Source: Fagopyrum homotropicum (taxonomy: Eukaryota > Streptophyta > Magnoliopsida > Caryophyllales > Polygonaceae). From it: 64,000 nucleotides of DNA. The notes beneath the pieces were generated by a model. It saw only the letters and a program-made list of their open reading frames with translations, did not search any database and was not told where the DNA came from. The stretch covers positions 52,436,993 to 52,500,992 of the forward strand of contig BSWB01000005.1 of the NCBI GenBank assembly GCA_033239125.1, given 5' to 3'. Position numbers and translations under genes: made by a program. This document shows positions 33,915-46,318 of the stretch, one piece after another (position 1 is the first letter of the stretch; each line of letters starts with the position of its first letter).

Positions 33915-34145
33915 CTATCGAAAGGCATAGAGGAAAAAATCATCTCTAGCCAACTACTAACCACGTCACAAGGCATGGAGGAAAGCCGTCTCCAACCAAT
34001 CGTACTCGTAACAGAACTATGTGGAGGAAAACCGTCCCCACTCACACTATGTCCATCAATAATAACATGGAGGAAAGAACCATCTCCAGCTAATCCTAAA
34101 CATCTTACAATAGCATGGAGGAAAGAACCATCTCCATCTATACCT
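33915..34145. repeat. Imperfect tandem repeats around GCATGGAGGAAAG
   Basis: Five or six copies of a unit of 35-60 bp containing ATGGAGGAAAGAACCATCTCC or a variant start near 33927, 33974, 34018, 34065 and 34113. They lie between the polypurine region and the integrase remnant of B. The frame 33975-34157 simply reads through them. Confidence 0.7.
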
Positions 34146-34289
34146 ATATCGTGCTAGTAAACAAGATCTAACAGATCAGATGCACATATCAAAGCTAGCA
34201 CGAAAACACATCATATCACACAAGCACATAGCATATAAGCACTCACCAAAAAGACACTAAGATCTACTCATAGATCCTACGGGTTCCTC

Positions 34290-34700
34290 TAACTCTGCAT
34301 AGAACTCTGGATAGTTCCTCTAGATACTATCCTCTGTCTCTCAGGTAGCCTCATCCGGTCCTCGTCACGACCACTGTACCCTCATCATAGGAATATTCTT
34401 CGAATGCAGGCGTCTCACACCTCTCTTTCTAGGACTACAAAAGGTTGTTCTGCAAAAGTGTGGTCCGGCTCAACCACTAGATCATCATAACTCACAATGT
34501 GCCTCAGGTCTGGTATGTACTCCCTCAGTTGAGACACATGAAATATAGGGTGAACACCCTCTAACTTCGGTGGCAAAGCCAATCCGTGCATTGCTCTCCC
34601 AACTCTATCCAGTATCTCGAAAGGACTAACATATCGGAGACTCAGCTTCCCCTTTATGCCAAAACATCTGACGCCTCCCGTTAGAGTTACTCTCAATCAG
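34290..34700 (-). pseudogene. pol: Integrase C-terminal and chromodomain remnant of element B
   Basis: The minus-strand frame 34696-34415 gives GKLSLRYVSPFEILDRVG, MHGLALPPKLEGVHPIFHVS and QLREYIPDLRHIVSYDDL, the typical end of a chromodomain-type gypsy integrase. A broken DEATWE-like chromodomain trace follows near 34340-34360. The upstream DDE core cannot be read. Confidence 0.85.
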
Positions 34701-36200
34701 ACATGAGCTCTTACCCTGAACTCTAGAGGTCGACAACTCCTATCTGCATACAACTTCTGGCGACTCTATGCAGCCAATATCCTCTCTCTTATCAGCGTTA
34801 CTCGAGTCATATCATCCTGAATCTGTTCTGGCGCTATCCCACTGGTACTGCTAGGCTCCTCCCAGCATAAAGGTGTATGACACCTATGTCTACACAACGC
34901 CTAATAGGGGTCATCCCTATAGATGCATACCAACAGTGGTGGTATAAGAACACAACGAGTGGGAGATAAATAGATCGTCCCTGTTCCCAATCCATCCCAC
35001 AAGCTCACAACATGTCCTTTACAATCTGGAGGGTTCTCTCAGACTGACCGTCTGTCTAAGGTAAAACTCAATCATGATATGTGGACGCGTTCCCCAAGAA
35101 GTCTGAATCTGCTATCAAAACCTCAAAGTAAACCGTCTACTACAATCATAGTCGATCGTCCTCGGTACACTTATGGAGTCCCACTATCTGTTTAGTGTAC
35201 TCCTTTGTTACTTCATTCACTGGCCACATCTCTTTGTAGAGATGGAACGTGTCGCCTTCGTAAATCTGTTACTAATAATCTGGATAACACCAAAACTCAT
35301 ACTGGGTCTCAATCCCATCACAAGTCCACAAAAAATTCCTCTCACTTCCACTACATCATAAGTAGTGGATGAGCTCATCTTCAGGTCAGTAACACTTTAA
35401 CTTGATTTACTACTTCGTGGTACCTCTTATTCGTACATGGATGTACTAAAGAAGGTGTACTATGAGTGTACTGTAATCTTCTCCACTCGACTCCGCATAA
35501 GTGGTTATACTGACGCAACTGCGGCGCCTCATACTCCTTCTATTCCATTAAAGAACTGTGGTTCCTCGCCATGAGGCATCCTTCCATCAAGTTCCCTCAG
35601 GGTCAGGCAAGTCCCCTATTTTTATTGGAACTTATCCAACAAACCAGGTAAAATCCCTAAACATGAAACTATCGTCCTTACCAGCAATTGTAGGACCAAC
35701 TATAACCAAGCTAGATCATTTTGAAACCGAGACTATACAGCAATTCCAACAATCACCTTCTCTCGAGGCGTCTTCTTATTCAGGGCATCAGTGACCACAT
35801 TCTCCTTGCCAGAATGGTACAAATCTGAAGGTCAGCGTCCTTGAGCAACTCAAACTATCGACACTAGTAGTTATTCAACCTTTATTGCATAAAAATATGC
35901 TTCAACCTCCTATGATATGCGAAACTCTGACACGAAATGTCACACAAGTATTGTCTTCAAATCTTGGAACTTGAACTTCCACCACTAACTCGAAATCATG
36001 AGTCGGGCAGTTCTCCTCATACGTTCTCAGCACCGTAGTCACGTGATTCCCAGAATCTTCGGATTATCACCGAATAGAAGCAGAGGTCAAATGCTTCCTC
36101 TACACTTCGGAGCTTCGATATACTACTTCAACCACACAATTATGGTGGTCTTCCTCAAAAGACTCGTAAATGGATGCACAATCACATAGAATCCTTCCTC
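34701..36200 (-). pseudogene. pol: Decayed integrase core and RNase H of element B
   Basis: No frame over 65 codons is open on the minus strand. Position and short traces (for example the RNase H-like region around 35960-36190) suggest the middle of pol, as it lies between the integrase end and the RT remnant beyond the solo LTR. Open + strand frames here (35173-35361, 35558-35794) show no domain. Confidence 0.5.
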
Positions 36201-36205
36201 AAAGC

Positions 36206-39200
36206 TGTAATATCCGTAATTTTTTCTTCCGTTTAAACTTCCTTACATGATATTTATCATCATTAATAAAAACATTTTAGTAGTTTATGTAGCTTTTCTA
36301 CACACATAAATGTATCTATAATCTTAGACTTACTCTTGCAAGACTAGTTTAAATGGCCTTTTGACAAGTGTTTGACAAGCCCAAGACAAGCTAAAGACAA
36401 GCCCATGACAAGGTGATGACAAGCCCATGACAATATCTTGACAAGAGCCTATCCAAGCCCAACTCTCCTTGTATTTGCTCAGTCAGCCGTCAACCCTAGA
36501 CGAAACCCTAGTGCGGCCTGCTAGCGTAGGAGCAGCCGGCTCCCTCTTGCCCTCATGTGCAATGCCCTAATTCTAGCAGGAAGTTACCGACTTCCTCTCC
36601 CCACCTTCTACAGTGAAGAGACGCCCTCTCCCCACCTTCACGTCTACATACATCCAGCCTGCACCGTAACCTCTCGCTGTTCTCATCCTTCCTCTTGGCC
36701 GTCTATCTCCAGCCTTCCCTCTCATCTCCATCGCACCACCAGGTGCCACCTGTGTGCTTTAACGCCAAGGACTCTTGCCGCTCAAAGCAACCAGCCACAA
36801 CCTCAACACCGTGCATTCCACACTAGCGACACTCAAGGCTGGGATACCCCTGTCGAAGAGCAGAAGTACGCCATCTTCGGATTCTCTCCTCGTAGACGCA
36901 TGAGCGTAGGCGAAGGCCTCTCCTCCCTACTTCCCTTTTCTCCTTTCAAACAATCCCACCCATTGTAACCGAGCCATCTCAACTCCTTCCCTTGATCCGG
37001 TCGACAGGCAGCCACACAGTCCATGAAAGCCCAGGCGCAGCAACAACGTCCGCCCTTCTGGCCTTACTTCCCAGATACTTCTGTCGGTACTAGCGACTAC
37101 ACAAAGAGGGAGAACTTCAGTCTTGTAAGTGGGTAAGCACACGTGACCTTTCCTCATGTGCAACAGCGGGCTCGACAGAAGCATGGCGTTATCTTCATTC
37201 TCTCCCTCGAGTCTTGGAATCGGGTAAGATTGATGCCCTTCTCTTCCTTGCACTTCCGCCCATGTAATTCATGCCTAATGAGTGCCCTTTGATGTCTCCT
37301 AAATCTAACCAAAACAGCCATAGAGGAGCTGGTACAGATTCATGCTGTTTTCCGAGTTTCATGAAGTGACAAGTAGGCATTTTCGAGTCCAGATTAGGTA
37401 TGTTAGTCATCTCCTTTATTGCTGAAATTCGGATAAATTGTAGTCAGTATTGCATAGTAGATCATACTAAAATTTGGGGAGAATCGGAGTTATAGTTTGA
37501 GAGTTATGGTGTTCCAATATTGACTTCTCACGTAGTTTTTATAAATGTGCTGAGTGTTGAGAAAAACAACATGTGACGTAGTTTTGTGAGACGGTTTTGA
37601 ATAGGATGTTGATCTCTGTTGGACCTGAATTTTTTGATATGATATAGTTGGTATATTGTTGTAGAACATATTAAAATTTGGGATGAATTCAGCAAGTGGT
37701 TTAGGAGTTATGATTTTTCGAAGTTGGGATCTTAAACAGTTTTCTGGATATTGCTGAAATTGCTAAGTGTTGGAAATATCTGGTGTTGTATAGTCATGTT
37801 TGAGCTGAAGTTTGGATACCTTAAAAACCTATTTCACCATCCAATTTTTAGTATGTTATGGAGTGTCATGCATAGTGTGACGTATCAAAAGTTAGGGTTG
37901 ATCCAACGGTTGGATTTAGATCTATGAAGGTCCAAAGTGGACTGATTGAGCAGTTAAAAAATACTCAGTTTTTGGCCAAGTCTGAAATTTCTGGTTTTGG
38001 AACCGACTTTGGGAATTTGTATAGAAATGATTATTAGGTATTTTTGGAAAATTCTTGGTGCTATGACAGATTGCATATCATAAAAGACTTAGAGTTTTTG
38101 TTTGACTTTTTATATTTTTATACGGGACTCGTATCATAGGCTAAAGTTGGACCTTAGTGACTTTGTTAAAAGTTAAGAAAAAAATGTGTAGTCTATAAGT
38201 TCTATCTAAACCAACTCTTAAGAGTTAGTTTATGAAATTAAGTCCCAAAGAAAGGTTTGGGCATATATTATAGGATCTTTGGGAGTTTTGGGACTAGGGG
38301 TAAAATAGTCATTTTACCTTAGAAGACCTTTTTAGTAATTTATATTGAAGGGATTGTACATCTTAGAAGTTATAGACTCCTAATATTATGGGATGTATTT
38401 TGATCCACGTGCCCTTATGACAGGGAGTTGAGTCCCAACAGTTGCGGACCGAGTTGAGATAACGGGAATCGAGTGTCGATTCAGGTAAGTCCTTTGGGCT
38501 TACTTAGTTGACTTCTAGATATGAGTATGGATAATGGTAGTGGTGTGTGAATGAGATGTTTATAGTTATATTTTAGTAATAATTATCTACCGACCTATAC
38601 CTTGGCCTAAGAGTAACGGGCGGTGGCATTCTACTGAGTAGCCTGAGGGCGTTGGGGGTTTCTTTAGGGACTAGTCCACACTCGGTTTGTAGTGATGCTA
38701 CCGGCGGAGGTAAGCTAGACCTACACCGGTTGGATAAGGAACGGAGGCGAGAACTCTTAAGATTCTCGTGCCACAACTGTAAAACGGATTAAAGTGAATC
38801 ACCTAAGCTATCAGATAATAACCAAATTGTGTGCCAGCATGCTGGGTGTTTATGTTACCTTGTTTGTATTTGTGCAATCCTTATTCTGCTTATATTTGGA
38901 TTGTTAGCTAACGGTTTATCCGTGTTGTAGATTTGTAGAGATAGACAGTTGTAGAGAGATCCGTAACGGATGGTCAGCCGGGTCCACGTATTCATTAGAT
39001 GGGGACGGGGAAGCCTTCCATACGACATGCATGTTACGTATATATATGTTTTGTAAGGCTGTAACATGTGCACATTCATAAAATAAAATTTTGTGTTTTG
39101 AAATTGTTTTAATTATATTTGTGCCTTGTTGTAAGATCCTAGTAAAGTTGTTGTTAAACCAAGGTCGGGACCCATTGTGAGGTTCTAACCAGTAGCTCCC

Positions 39201-39227
39201 CGAGTTCCAAGAATTTGGGGTGTTACA
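36206..39227 (+). mobile_element. Solo LTR of a Ty3/gypsy element, TSD AAAGC
   Basis: 3022 bp starting TGTAATATCCG and ending GGGGTGTTACA, flanked by AAAGC at 36201-36205 and 39228-39232. The termini match the Tekay-type LTRs of element T. There is no internal sequence, so it results from recombination between two LTRs. Short ORFs inside, such as 36555-36968, show no domain. Confidence 0.92.
36361..36456 (+). repeat. GACAAG repeat cluster in the solo LTR
   Basis: GACAAG (or GACAAT) recurs about nine times in under 100 bp, often as GACAAGCCCA or GACAAGCTAA. It is an irregular short tandem array. Confidence 0.7.
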
Positions 39228-39232
39228 AAAGC

Positions 39233-40243
39233 GTTGGTAGAAATCGGCTGGGCCGAGAACTACGCATTCCCTTAACGTTCATCAGTATCATCCATAAGAC
39301 TTCATACTTACTCCTCGTCACATCAATCATGATCCTACTGGCGGAACAACATGACCTTGAAGGTTACTCCTGGCATCTCAATTCACATTTAGGGAGCATA
39401 GCACACTGGCTTCTATCCCTCAGATTCTGCAAAACCGTCCTCAAATAACCGGTACGTTCCTCTCCGTTGTGAGAGTACACCAAAACATCATCAATAAGGT
39501 CTACCACCAACTGACCAAGAAAGTAGATGAAGACACTGTTCATCAACTCCTATAACGATTACTAGGACGTTACTGAACTCAAATGAAAGCACTACAACTT
39601 GTAGTGTCCATAACGGGTATGCAATGTTGTCTTATGCCCACGCTACTCTCTCATCCTTAGCTGATGATATCCCAAGCATACGGAAATCTTAAAAACACAA
39701 TTGCTTCTCTTAGTTGATCCAACAAGTCGTCAATACGTAGAAAAGAACATGCTAGGGCGAACGAAGCCCGTCTCAATACACTCTTCAAATTGCTTCTTCA
39801 ATTTCTAACAACTCAACAAGCCATATACCTCATAGGCCTTCTCCCAACCAGTCTCGTACCATATTTCAACGCAACATCAAAGTCCTCACTCCACTGAGGC
39901 AATAGATTAGACGGTTCAGTAACACGTCTATAAGATCATAAACCACTGGAACACTCTTCAGCGTGGAACTATCTCTTTCCTTCACGACATAACATTAGAA
40001 ATCATCACCTCCTTATTAACCTTGCTGCAAATACGGTACTGTCGGCAACTTGCCTCTTCAAGGTTAATAACCTTGAAAAACCTCTACCTAGTCGATCTCA
40101 GTAGAGACTATAATAGTCCTCCTACTGCTATCTAAACCAACATGATATCTATTCGTCCACCACACACATAAAGACCTTCTCATGCACCTAAGGCATGACA
40201 AAGAAGTCTTCAAGCCATACACAAGTCCCTGAACAAAGGGAAC
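39233..40243 (-). pseudogene. pol: Reverse transcriptase remnant of element B
   Basis: The minus-strand frame 39546-39364 gives FLGQLVVDLIDDVLVYSHNG, where the IDD motif is still recognisable, then LRTVLQNLRD. Broken traces to 39900 include LGYHQLRM and the region before it. Element C begins at 40244 and removes the rest. Confidence 0.75.
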
Positions 40244-41597
40244 TGTTACGTCTAGGAATGGTGTATGCAAAAGCTTTAAATTTATAACTCGATATATTTC
40301 TCCTAACTCCTAGCGAACCCGCAGTGTACGGGACGTTTTGTAGTAGGGATAGTATTCCGAGGTCGAACACAAAGACTGATGTGAGATTGAATCGATTAGT
40401 GACTAAGAATAGTGAAGATCTAGGCTAAGAAAAGAGAAAGAAACAAATAATTGAAAATCTCAATATTTTTGGTTTGGTTTATAGGTGATCAATCAAAGAT
40501 CACAAATCATGCGAAATCAACAATCAACTAAACTAACACCACAAGTAAACAAACAAATATGAAATATGTAATCAAAGGGAGGAAAGCGGATTCTAAGGGT
40601 TGGAAATTCCGGTTATGGCATAGGACTCAAGCTATCTAATCATTCCTTGGATCAACTAAAGTAAGTTGGGAGTGAGCGTTTCTAGATTGGGATCAATCAC
40701 CGGGTAGGTCTCATGGTCCACTAGTCCGTTCCTAAGGTCTCATCACCGGGTAAGTCTCAGAGAGCCTAAGGATAGGAATTCTACACAAACCGGATGGTAT
40801 TCTAGGGATCTAACCTCTCCTTACCGGGTAAGTCTCGGGAAGGCAAGTCCTAAACACCTATCCTAGCACACTCAGTCCAATAGCGGCTTGTGAGGCTCAC
40901 TACTACCTAGAGTTCGTCATATTCGGTATCTACGAGCAAGAATCACCGGGTAGGTCTCTTCTAACTCTTAGTTGCTAACACTAGGTCACCCTAGGATAGA
41001 TTTAGGTCAACTAACACTAGGATTTCAACAAATCAACAACCTAACACTTAGATTCATCAAAACAAGCAAGTCAGTCAAAATCACGGGTTGTTCATCAAGA
41101 ACCACGGCCGTGGAAAGTATAGAACAAACCGTGGTTTGCAACAGAGGCTAGGCTCGAGCAAATAATTCATCCAAAGGTACATCTAAGTCCAATCTATCAT
41201 AGTCCAAGCCATAACTATCTTTTCCTTACTCTAGAATCGCATCTATTTAGCCTACAACAAAGTTCAAGAAGGACTTACAACCCTTCAAAAGAGTCGGCCA
41301 TGAAGATTGTGAGCCTATAAAATCATAGAATCCATGGCAAGAAGATGAAATGAAAGATGGATTAAGCAAATAAAACAAGTCAAACAAGCTAAATCAAAGT
41401 TCAAGAAGGACTTACAACCCTTCAAAAGAAGGTTCAATCGATTCTTACAAATCCTTGCAAAACGTTTCACTCAAAATCACTCAAAATGACTTATAGAACT
41501 ATGAACTAGTGTTCTTCTTCTTCTTCTCCAATGGAAGCCTTTCTTCTTCTCCAATGGTAGCTCCAATCCAATCTTCCAATGAGAGAATCTTTGTTGT
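40244..41597 (-). repeat. Partial LTR of element C family, copy 1 (left end)
   Basis: It matches 52212-53564 almost base for base, including the CAAAGTTCAAGAAGG...GAGTCGGCCATGAAGAT block that LTR copy 2 lacks. It is followed by the same CACTA-2 start. It contains the four-motif array (40697, 40743, 40821, 40943) and the palindrome CCACGGCCGTGG at 41102-41113. Confidence 0.88.
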
Positions 41598-42847
41598 CAC
41601 TACAACAAAACTTGGTTTTTATAGCATTAATTGATAGAGTTTATATTGTAAATGCTATAGATTTTATGGTTGACTTGGTCTAATTATTTTTTATAGCGTT
41701 TCATATTAAAAAAATGCTATTAAAAACTAAGTTAATTTTTTTTACTTTACCGCGTGTAGGATGTAAATATTTCCTTTCTCGCGCCTATAAATAAACGCTA
41801 TAAAAATTTTATCGAAGGTATGTGCAGTAGAAGCGGTGATTGATACAACTAGGGCTTCTTACCGGCGGAGAACAAAATTAGGGCTCACCTTTACTCATCT
41901 TCCTCCTCTCCCCTAGAACCGAAGATATACGCAATAGTAGGTTTCATCTCTCATCTTCATTTGAAGATATGTGTAGTAGAAGCGGTGATTGATACAACTA
42001 GTGCTTGAATCAACGGACAACAGGTTTCCCTCTCCCTTTGCTGCGTTTTTTCCCCCTAAATTCTCTATTTATGTGTTCAGTTTTAATTTGCTTTAAACTC
42101 GTTGATATTATCAGTAGAAGGCTTGAATCAATGAAAATAGGTATCCCCTCTCCCTTTCCTATGTTTTTATTTTGCTAGGAACCTTAGGTCCGTCACTTTG
42201 TCTATTCTGCTAGTAAACAGTTATAAAAAAAATTGAACATTACTGAAACAATGCACCAAAGGTCTTTGTTTCAGTCTGTCAATCTAAAACTCTTTATTCT
42301 TGCATATTTTTACAGGGGTGTTTCTTTGGTAAGTTCCTTACTGATGGGGACTTGGAAGGTACGTTGAAGAAGTCAGTAGCCGAGATGGAACGGCAAAATC
42401 TGAGTGCTCTAGACGAATGTAGGGACATTTCAAGGCGCAACTTTAAGGAGTTATTTGAGATCTACAACAGTAACATGGATCCACTGTGTCTCCCATGATC
42501 CGATCAATCAACATACACAGGTAAACATTTGACCCTTTTCAATGTGTTTGGGTCAAACTAGGTATCTTTCTTAAATTTGTGATTTGCAATGCAGTGTATT
42601 TGTATCCAAGGGGTTCTAGCAGTTAGAATTCGAAATATGGATTTGGTAGTTTTCGTATCCAATAAGTGAAATCTGAATTCTCTATTTTGTTGATGGAAAG
42701 ATATCCTAATCTTTTTCACTTAATTAACATTTATAGGAGTTTTTTGAGAAACTTTGTTCTTCCAATGTGTAACTTTCACCATACTTAATATAATATAATA
42801 TGCATATTCAAAGTGAAATGTAGACAGGCTTTTCTTGTTTTGCCTTT
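41598..42847 (+). mobile_element. Truncated copy of CACTA-2
   Basis: It starts CACTACAACAAAAC and matches 53565-54813, then jumps into LTR copy 2. The junction shares TTT (42845-42847) between both partners. It includes a copy of the exon-like frame at 42316-42498. The target bases TGT precede it, as at the full copy. Confidence 0.88.
42316..42498 (+). pseudogene. Exon-like 60-codon frame in CACTA-2 fragment (copy)
   Basis: It encodes the same peptide as 54282-54464 except for Cys in place of Tyr near the end (TGT against TAT). One further base change (TTG against CTG) is silent. The source gene is not recognised. Confidence 0.4.
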
Positions 42848-44642
42848 ATAACTCGATATATTTCTCCTAACTCCTAGCGAACCCACAGTGTACGGGACGC
42901 TTTGTAGTAGGGATAGTATTCCGAGGTCGAACACAAAGACTGTGGTGAGATTGAATCGATTAGTGACTAAGAATAGTGAAGATCTAGGCTAAGAAAAGAG
43001 AAAGAAACAAATAAATGAAAATCTCAATATTTTTGGTTTGGTTTATAGGTGATCAATGAAAGATCACAAATCATGCGAAATCAACAATCAACAATCAACT
43101 AAGCTAACACCACAAGTAAACAAACAAATATGAAATATGTAATCAAAGGGAGGAAAGCGGATTCTAGGGGTTGGAAATTCCGGCTATGGCATAGGACTCA
43201 AGCTATCTAATCATTCCTTGGATCAACTAAAGTATGTTGGGAGTGAGTGTTTCTAAATTGGGATCAATCACTGGGTAGGTCTCATGGTCCACTAGTCCGT
43301 TCCTAAGGTCTCATCACCGGGTAAGTCTCAGAGAGCCTAAGGATAGGAATTCTACACAAACCGGATGGTATTCTAGGGATCTAACCTCTCTTTACCGGGT
43401 AAGTCTCGGGAAGGCAAGTCCTAAACACCTATCCTAGCACACTCAGTCCAATAGCGGCTTGTGAGGCTCACTACTACCTAGAGTTCGTCATCTTCGGTAT
43501 CTAAGAGCAAGAATCACCGGGTAGGTCTCTTCTAACTCTTAGTTGCTAACACTAGGTCACCCTAGGATAGATTTAGCTCAACTAACACTAGGATTTCAAC
43601 AAATCAACAACCTAACACTTAGATTCATCAAAACAAGCAAGTCAGTCAAAATCACGGGTTGTTCATCAAGAACCACGACCGTGGAAAGTATAGAACAAAC
43701 CGTGGTTTGCAACAGAGGCTAGGCTCGAGCAAATAATTCATCCAAAGGTACATCTAAGTCCATTCTATCATAGTCCAAGCCATAACCATCTTTTCCTTAC
43801 CCTAGAATCACATCTATTTAGCCTACAACATGCATCTTATCAATCAAACTCAACAAGCATAAAATCATAGAATCCATGGCAAGAAGATGAAATGAAAGAT
43901 GGATTAAGCAAATGAAACAAGTCAAACAAGCTAAATCAAAGTTCAAGAAGGACTTATAACCCTTCAAAAGAAGGTTCAATCGATTCTTACAAACCCTTGC
44001 AAAACGTTTGACTCAAAATCACTAAAAATGACTTATAGAACTATGAACTAGTGTGCTTCTTCTTCTTCTCCAATGGAAGCCTTTCTTCTTCTCCAATGGT
44101 AGCTCCAATCCAATCTTCCAATGAGAGAATCTTTGTTGTTGAGAGTGTGGGAGAGAATGGGAGTGAGTGGTCTGTCCATAACAGCCTTGCAGGACCACCT
44201 TTTATCCTCCAAATTTGCAAGAGTCGGCCATGAAGATCTTGGGACAGTTGTCACAACTGTCTGGCAAAAACCACGGCCCATTTCCACGCCCGTGGAAGTC
44301 CCAGTGGCCGTGGTTTTGGTGCCTCAACTTGTTTTGGATCATAAGTCACGATTTGGTGCATGTCATGCATCAACAAGGTCCCAAGTGTCCTCCTTAGCCC
44401 CTAGCTTGCATTCCAATGAGTTCGAGGGTTTGTTATCTCGAGGAACGATCCTCGAATGTATCGATTAAGCTCTTAAATCTCTCAAAATACCTACAAAGCA
44501 TGCAAAAGTCCATGTAGACGTCTATCTCGACAAAATACGTGAATTGAGTGCAAACGTTGTGAACTAGTGCTAAACCATGCATGAATGAGCGGAAAAACTA
44601 TCTAAATGAGTACCTAAACGTAAGTCATAAATCGTGTTATCA
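42848..44642 (-). repeat. 3' LTR of element C (copy 2), lacking its last 40 bases
   Basis: It runs to TGATAACACG (element sense) at 44642. The outer 40 bp (TGTTACGTCTAGG...) are lost at the junction with the CACTA-2 fragment. The uninterrupted sequence ...TCTTTGTTGTTGAGAGTG near 44130-44150 is the empty site of CACTA-2. Motif array at 43268, 43314, 43392, 43514. Palindromes at 43673-43684 and 44271-44316. A TATA-like AGGATAAAAGG lies near 44200-44215 on the minus strand. Confidence 0.88.
44271..44316. repeat. Palindrome cluster (CCACGGCCGTGG type) in the element C LTR
   Basis: Four CCACG or CGTGG half sites lie within 46 bp (CCACGGCC, CCACGCC, CGTGG, GGCCGTGG), about 330-370 bp into the LTR. 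The A/D family has its own CACCTCG cluster about 310-375 bp into its LTR. Other sites in C: 41102-41113, 43673-43684, 53070-53081, and 49355-49493 inside pol. Confidence 0.75.
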
Positions 44643-44663
44643 AAAATACCCCATACTTAAGGT
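44643..44663 (-). other. Polypurine tract of element C
   Basis: In element sense TTAAGTATGGGGTATTTT precedes the LTR. It corresponds to GTGTGGGATATTT in A and AAGTATGGGGTATTT in D. Confidence 0.7.
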
Positions 44664-44681
44664 TTGCTCGTCCCCGAGCAA
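44664..44681 (-). other. GNRA-type hairpin before the polypurine tract (element C)
   Basis: Element sense TTGCTCG-GGGA-CGAGCAA forms a 7-bp stem with a GGGA loop. Compared with A and D one stem pair has changed from T-A to C-G on both sides. Confidence 0.75.
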
Positions 44682-46318
44682 GTCCCCAACTATAGACTAA
44701 GAGATGACATGATTTATGCATGCAGAAAAACAACAAAATCTTTTTGGAGTTGTGCTTCTAATGTTGGATCACCTTCATAGTCATGTTTCATGGCAATGGA
44801 CAAGCAATCATGTATCAAATAAATGAAGGCACGGAAAGACAATTATACTTAACTCGAAGGCATGCATGAAATGTAAAAATGAAGAAGTCAAGATGATCAT
44901 GAGCATATTCAATCTAGATCACTAAGTCTTACACACATGCAAATAGGTCACAAGGGCTTGTGAAATAAAAGGCCAAGAAACGTTGTGATTAGGTGGGAAT
45001 TTTTCTAGGCTATGTGATGCTAATCCGGGAATGGAACTAACTTCACAACTTCACTTCCCACAAGTGTATATTTTCTCCATTTTTTTCTTTCTTTTCTTTT
45101 CTTTTTCTTTCACTTATTTTTGAGACAATGGCATTGGTGTACAAAAGCCGAAATCTTGGTGATTATCCGTCCTCGGACTTTTTTATTTTTTGAGGTGCAT
45201 CCACACCGGGCACACATACCAAAGCTCGTTAGGACTATCGGTTTATTTGACTTTGGCAAGGCACAAACACCCGATTATGTGAATGGTGCCGAGTTACTCG
45301 TCATTTAAACCAACGTCCCCAAACCTATATTTTTGTCTACACTTTTCACAACAAATTCAACACTTCATTCATTACATTCATCCATCAACAACTTCACCCC
45401 ACACTTGCTTTTCACACACATCAACACACTAGCATGCTCCTATTCCCTGATGGGCAAAAGAGGTCAAATTTATATCAATTGAGGTGCTCAAGCAACATGA
45501 TCAAGATGAGAAGTAGAGAAAGATGAATTGCCTTAATCACTCCTAGATGATGTGCAAGAACTAGCATGTAATTTCGACTTTCAATACTCATTCCAATCAA
45601 GACAAACATCATGATCACAATCCATTCATGGGATTCAAGATAAGTACTTCAAGTCCACATATGCATTCATCTATTCAACACATAAGGCCATCCATAGCCA
45701 ATCCACACAACAATCTCATCATAAGGGTCATTCCCAAGCTTAGAAGCACTAAAATTTTTTTTAAAATTTTCTGATTTTTTGGATTTTTCGAAATATCTAT
45801 GTACAATGCAAAACATGATGAAGCATGTGACTAAAAGAAACTACCCTAGATGCTAATCATGCAAAAGATCATGCAAACCCCACCCCATACTTAGAAGCAC
45901 ATTGTCCCCAATGTGTAAATGAAGTAAAGAAGAGTGAAAGAGGGTTCTCACAATATAAAAATGGTTTGCTTTGGTATTTGGGATCATTCAAGTGGAGTGA
46001 TGTCGGATGGTCCTATCAAAGATGGTAGAGAGCTCAAAGTGTTTGTTATGGCGTCGGGATCCGCGCTAGGCGCCGCTAGCCGTCCAAGTTCCGCGTCCGC
46101 TCCACCCACAATTGATGAGGGACTCATCGTCATCATCCATATGCCATGCAAGGCTTCCATGCTACCAAGACTCTAGCACACACAAAGCACACCAAACACA
46201 CAAAAACAGAAAAATCAAAACAAAAACAAAAACGAAAAAGGGAAATATGTCTACCAATGGGTTGCCTCCCATCAAGCGCTTCTTTAAGGTCATTAGCTTG
46301 ACCAAACTCGGGGGCGTC
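44682..46318 (-). other. 3' non-coding region of element C
   Basis: No supported gene. It contains the conserved Athila block at 45249-45299 and a pyrimidine-rich run (45075-45120). The minus strand is not open. The + strand frames at 45120-45308 and 46112-46480 lack domains. Confidence 0.65.
45249..45299 (-). other. Conserved non-coding block in Athila elements (copy in C)
   Basis: It reads GACTTTGGCAAGGCACAAAC, then ACCCGATTATGTGAATGG and TGCCGAGTTACTC on the + strand, close to D 61834-61886 and to the reverse complement of A 10277-10329. Confidence 0.7.

Larger units (their letters stand above)
31590..40243 (-). mobile_element. Ty3/gypsy element B (chromodomain type, heavily decayed, truncated by element C)
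   Basis: One LTR (31590-33718) is followed on the right by a polypurine-like stretch and by minus-strand pol traces in the order integrase end, RNase H, RT. A solo LTR splits the traces, and element C cuts the 5' part. Many stops and frameshifts make it much older than T. Confidence 0.75.

Noticed and set aside
34415..34696. Possible host gene because the frame is well conserved
   Set aside because: The peptide is clearly a gypsy integrase C-terminus, and flanking sequence is retroelement.
36361..36456. GACAAG cluster as a regulatory array
   Set aside because: Spacing is irregular and it occurs in one solo LTR only; nothing here supports more than a short tandem repeat.
36555..36968. 137-codon + strand frame within the solo LTR
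   Set aside because: It lies wholly inside an LTR, has no recognisable domain, and its low-complexity Pro/Ser/His-rich composition fits chance.
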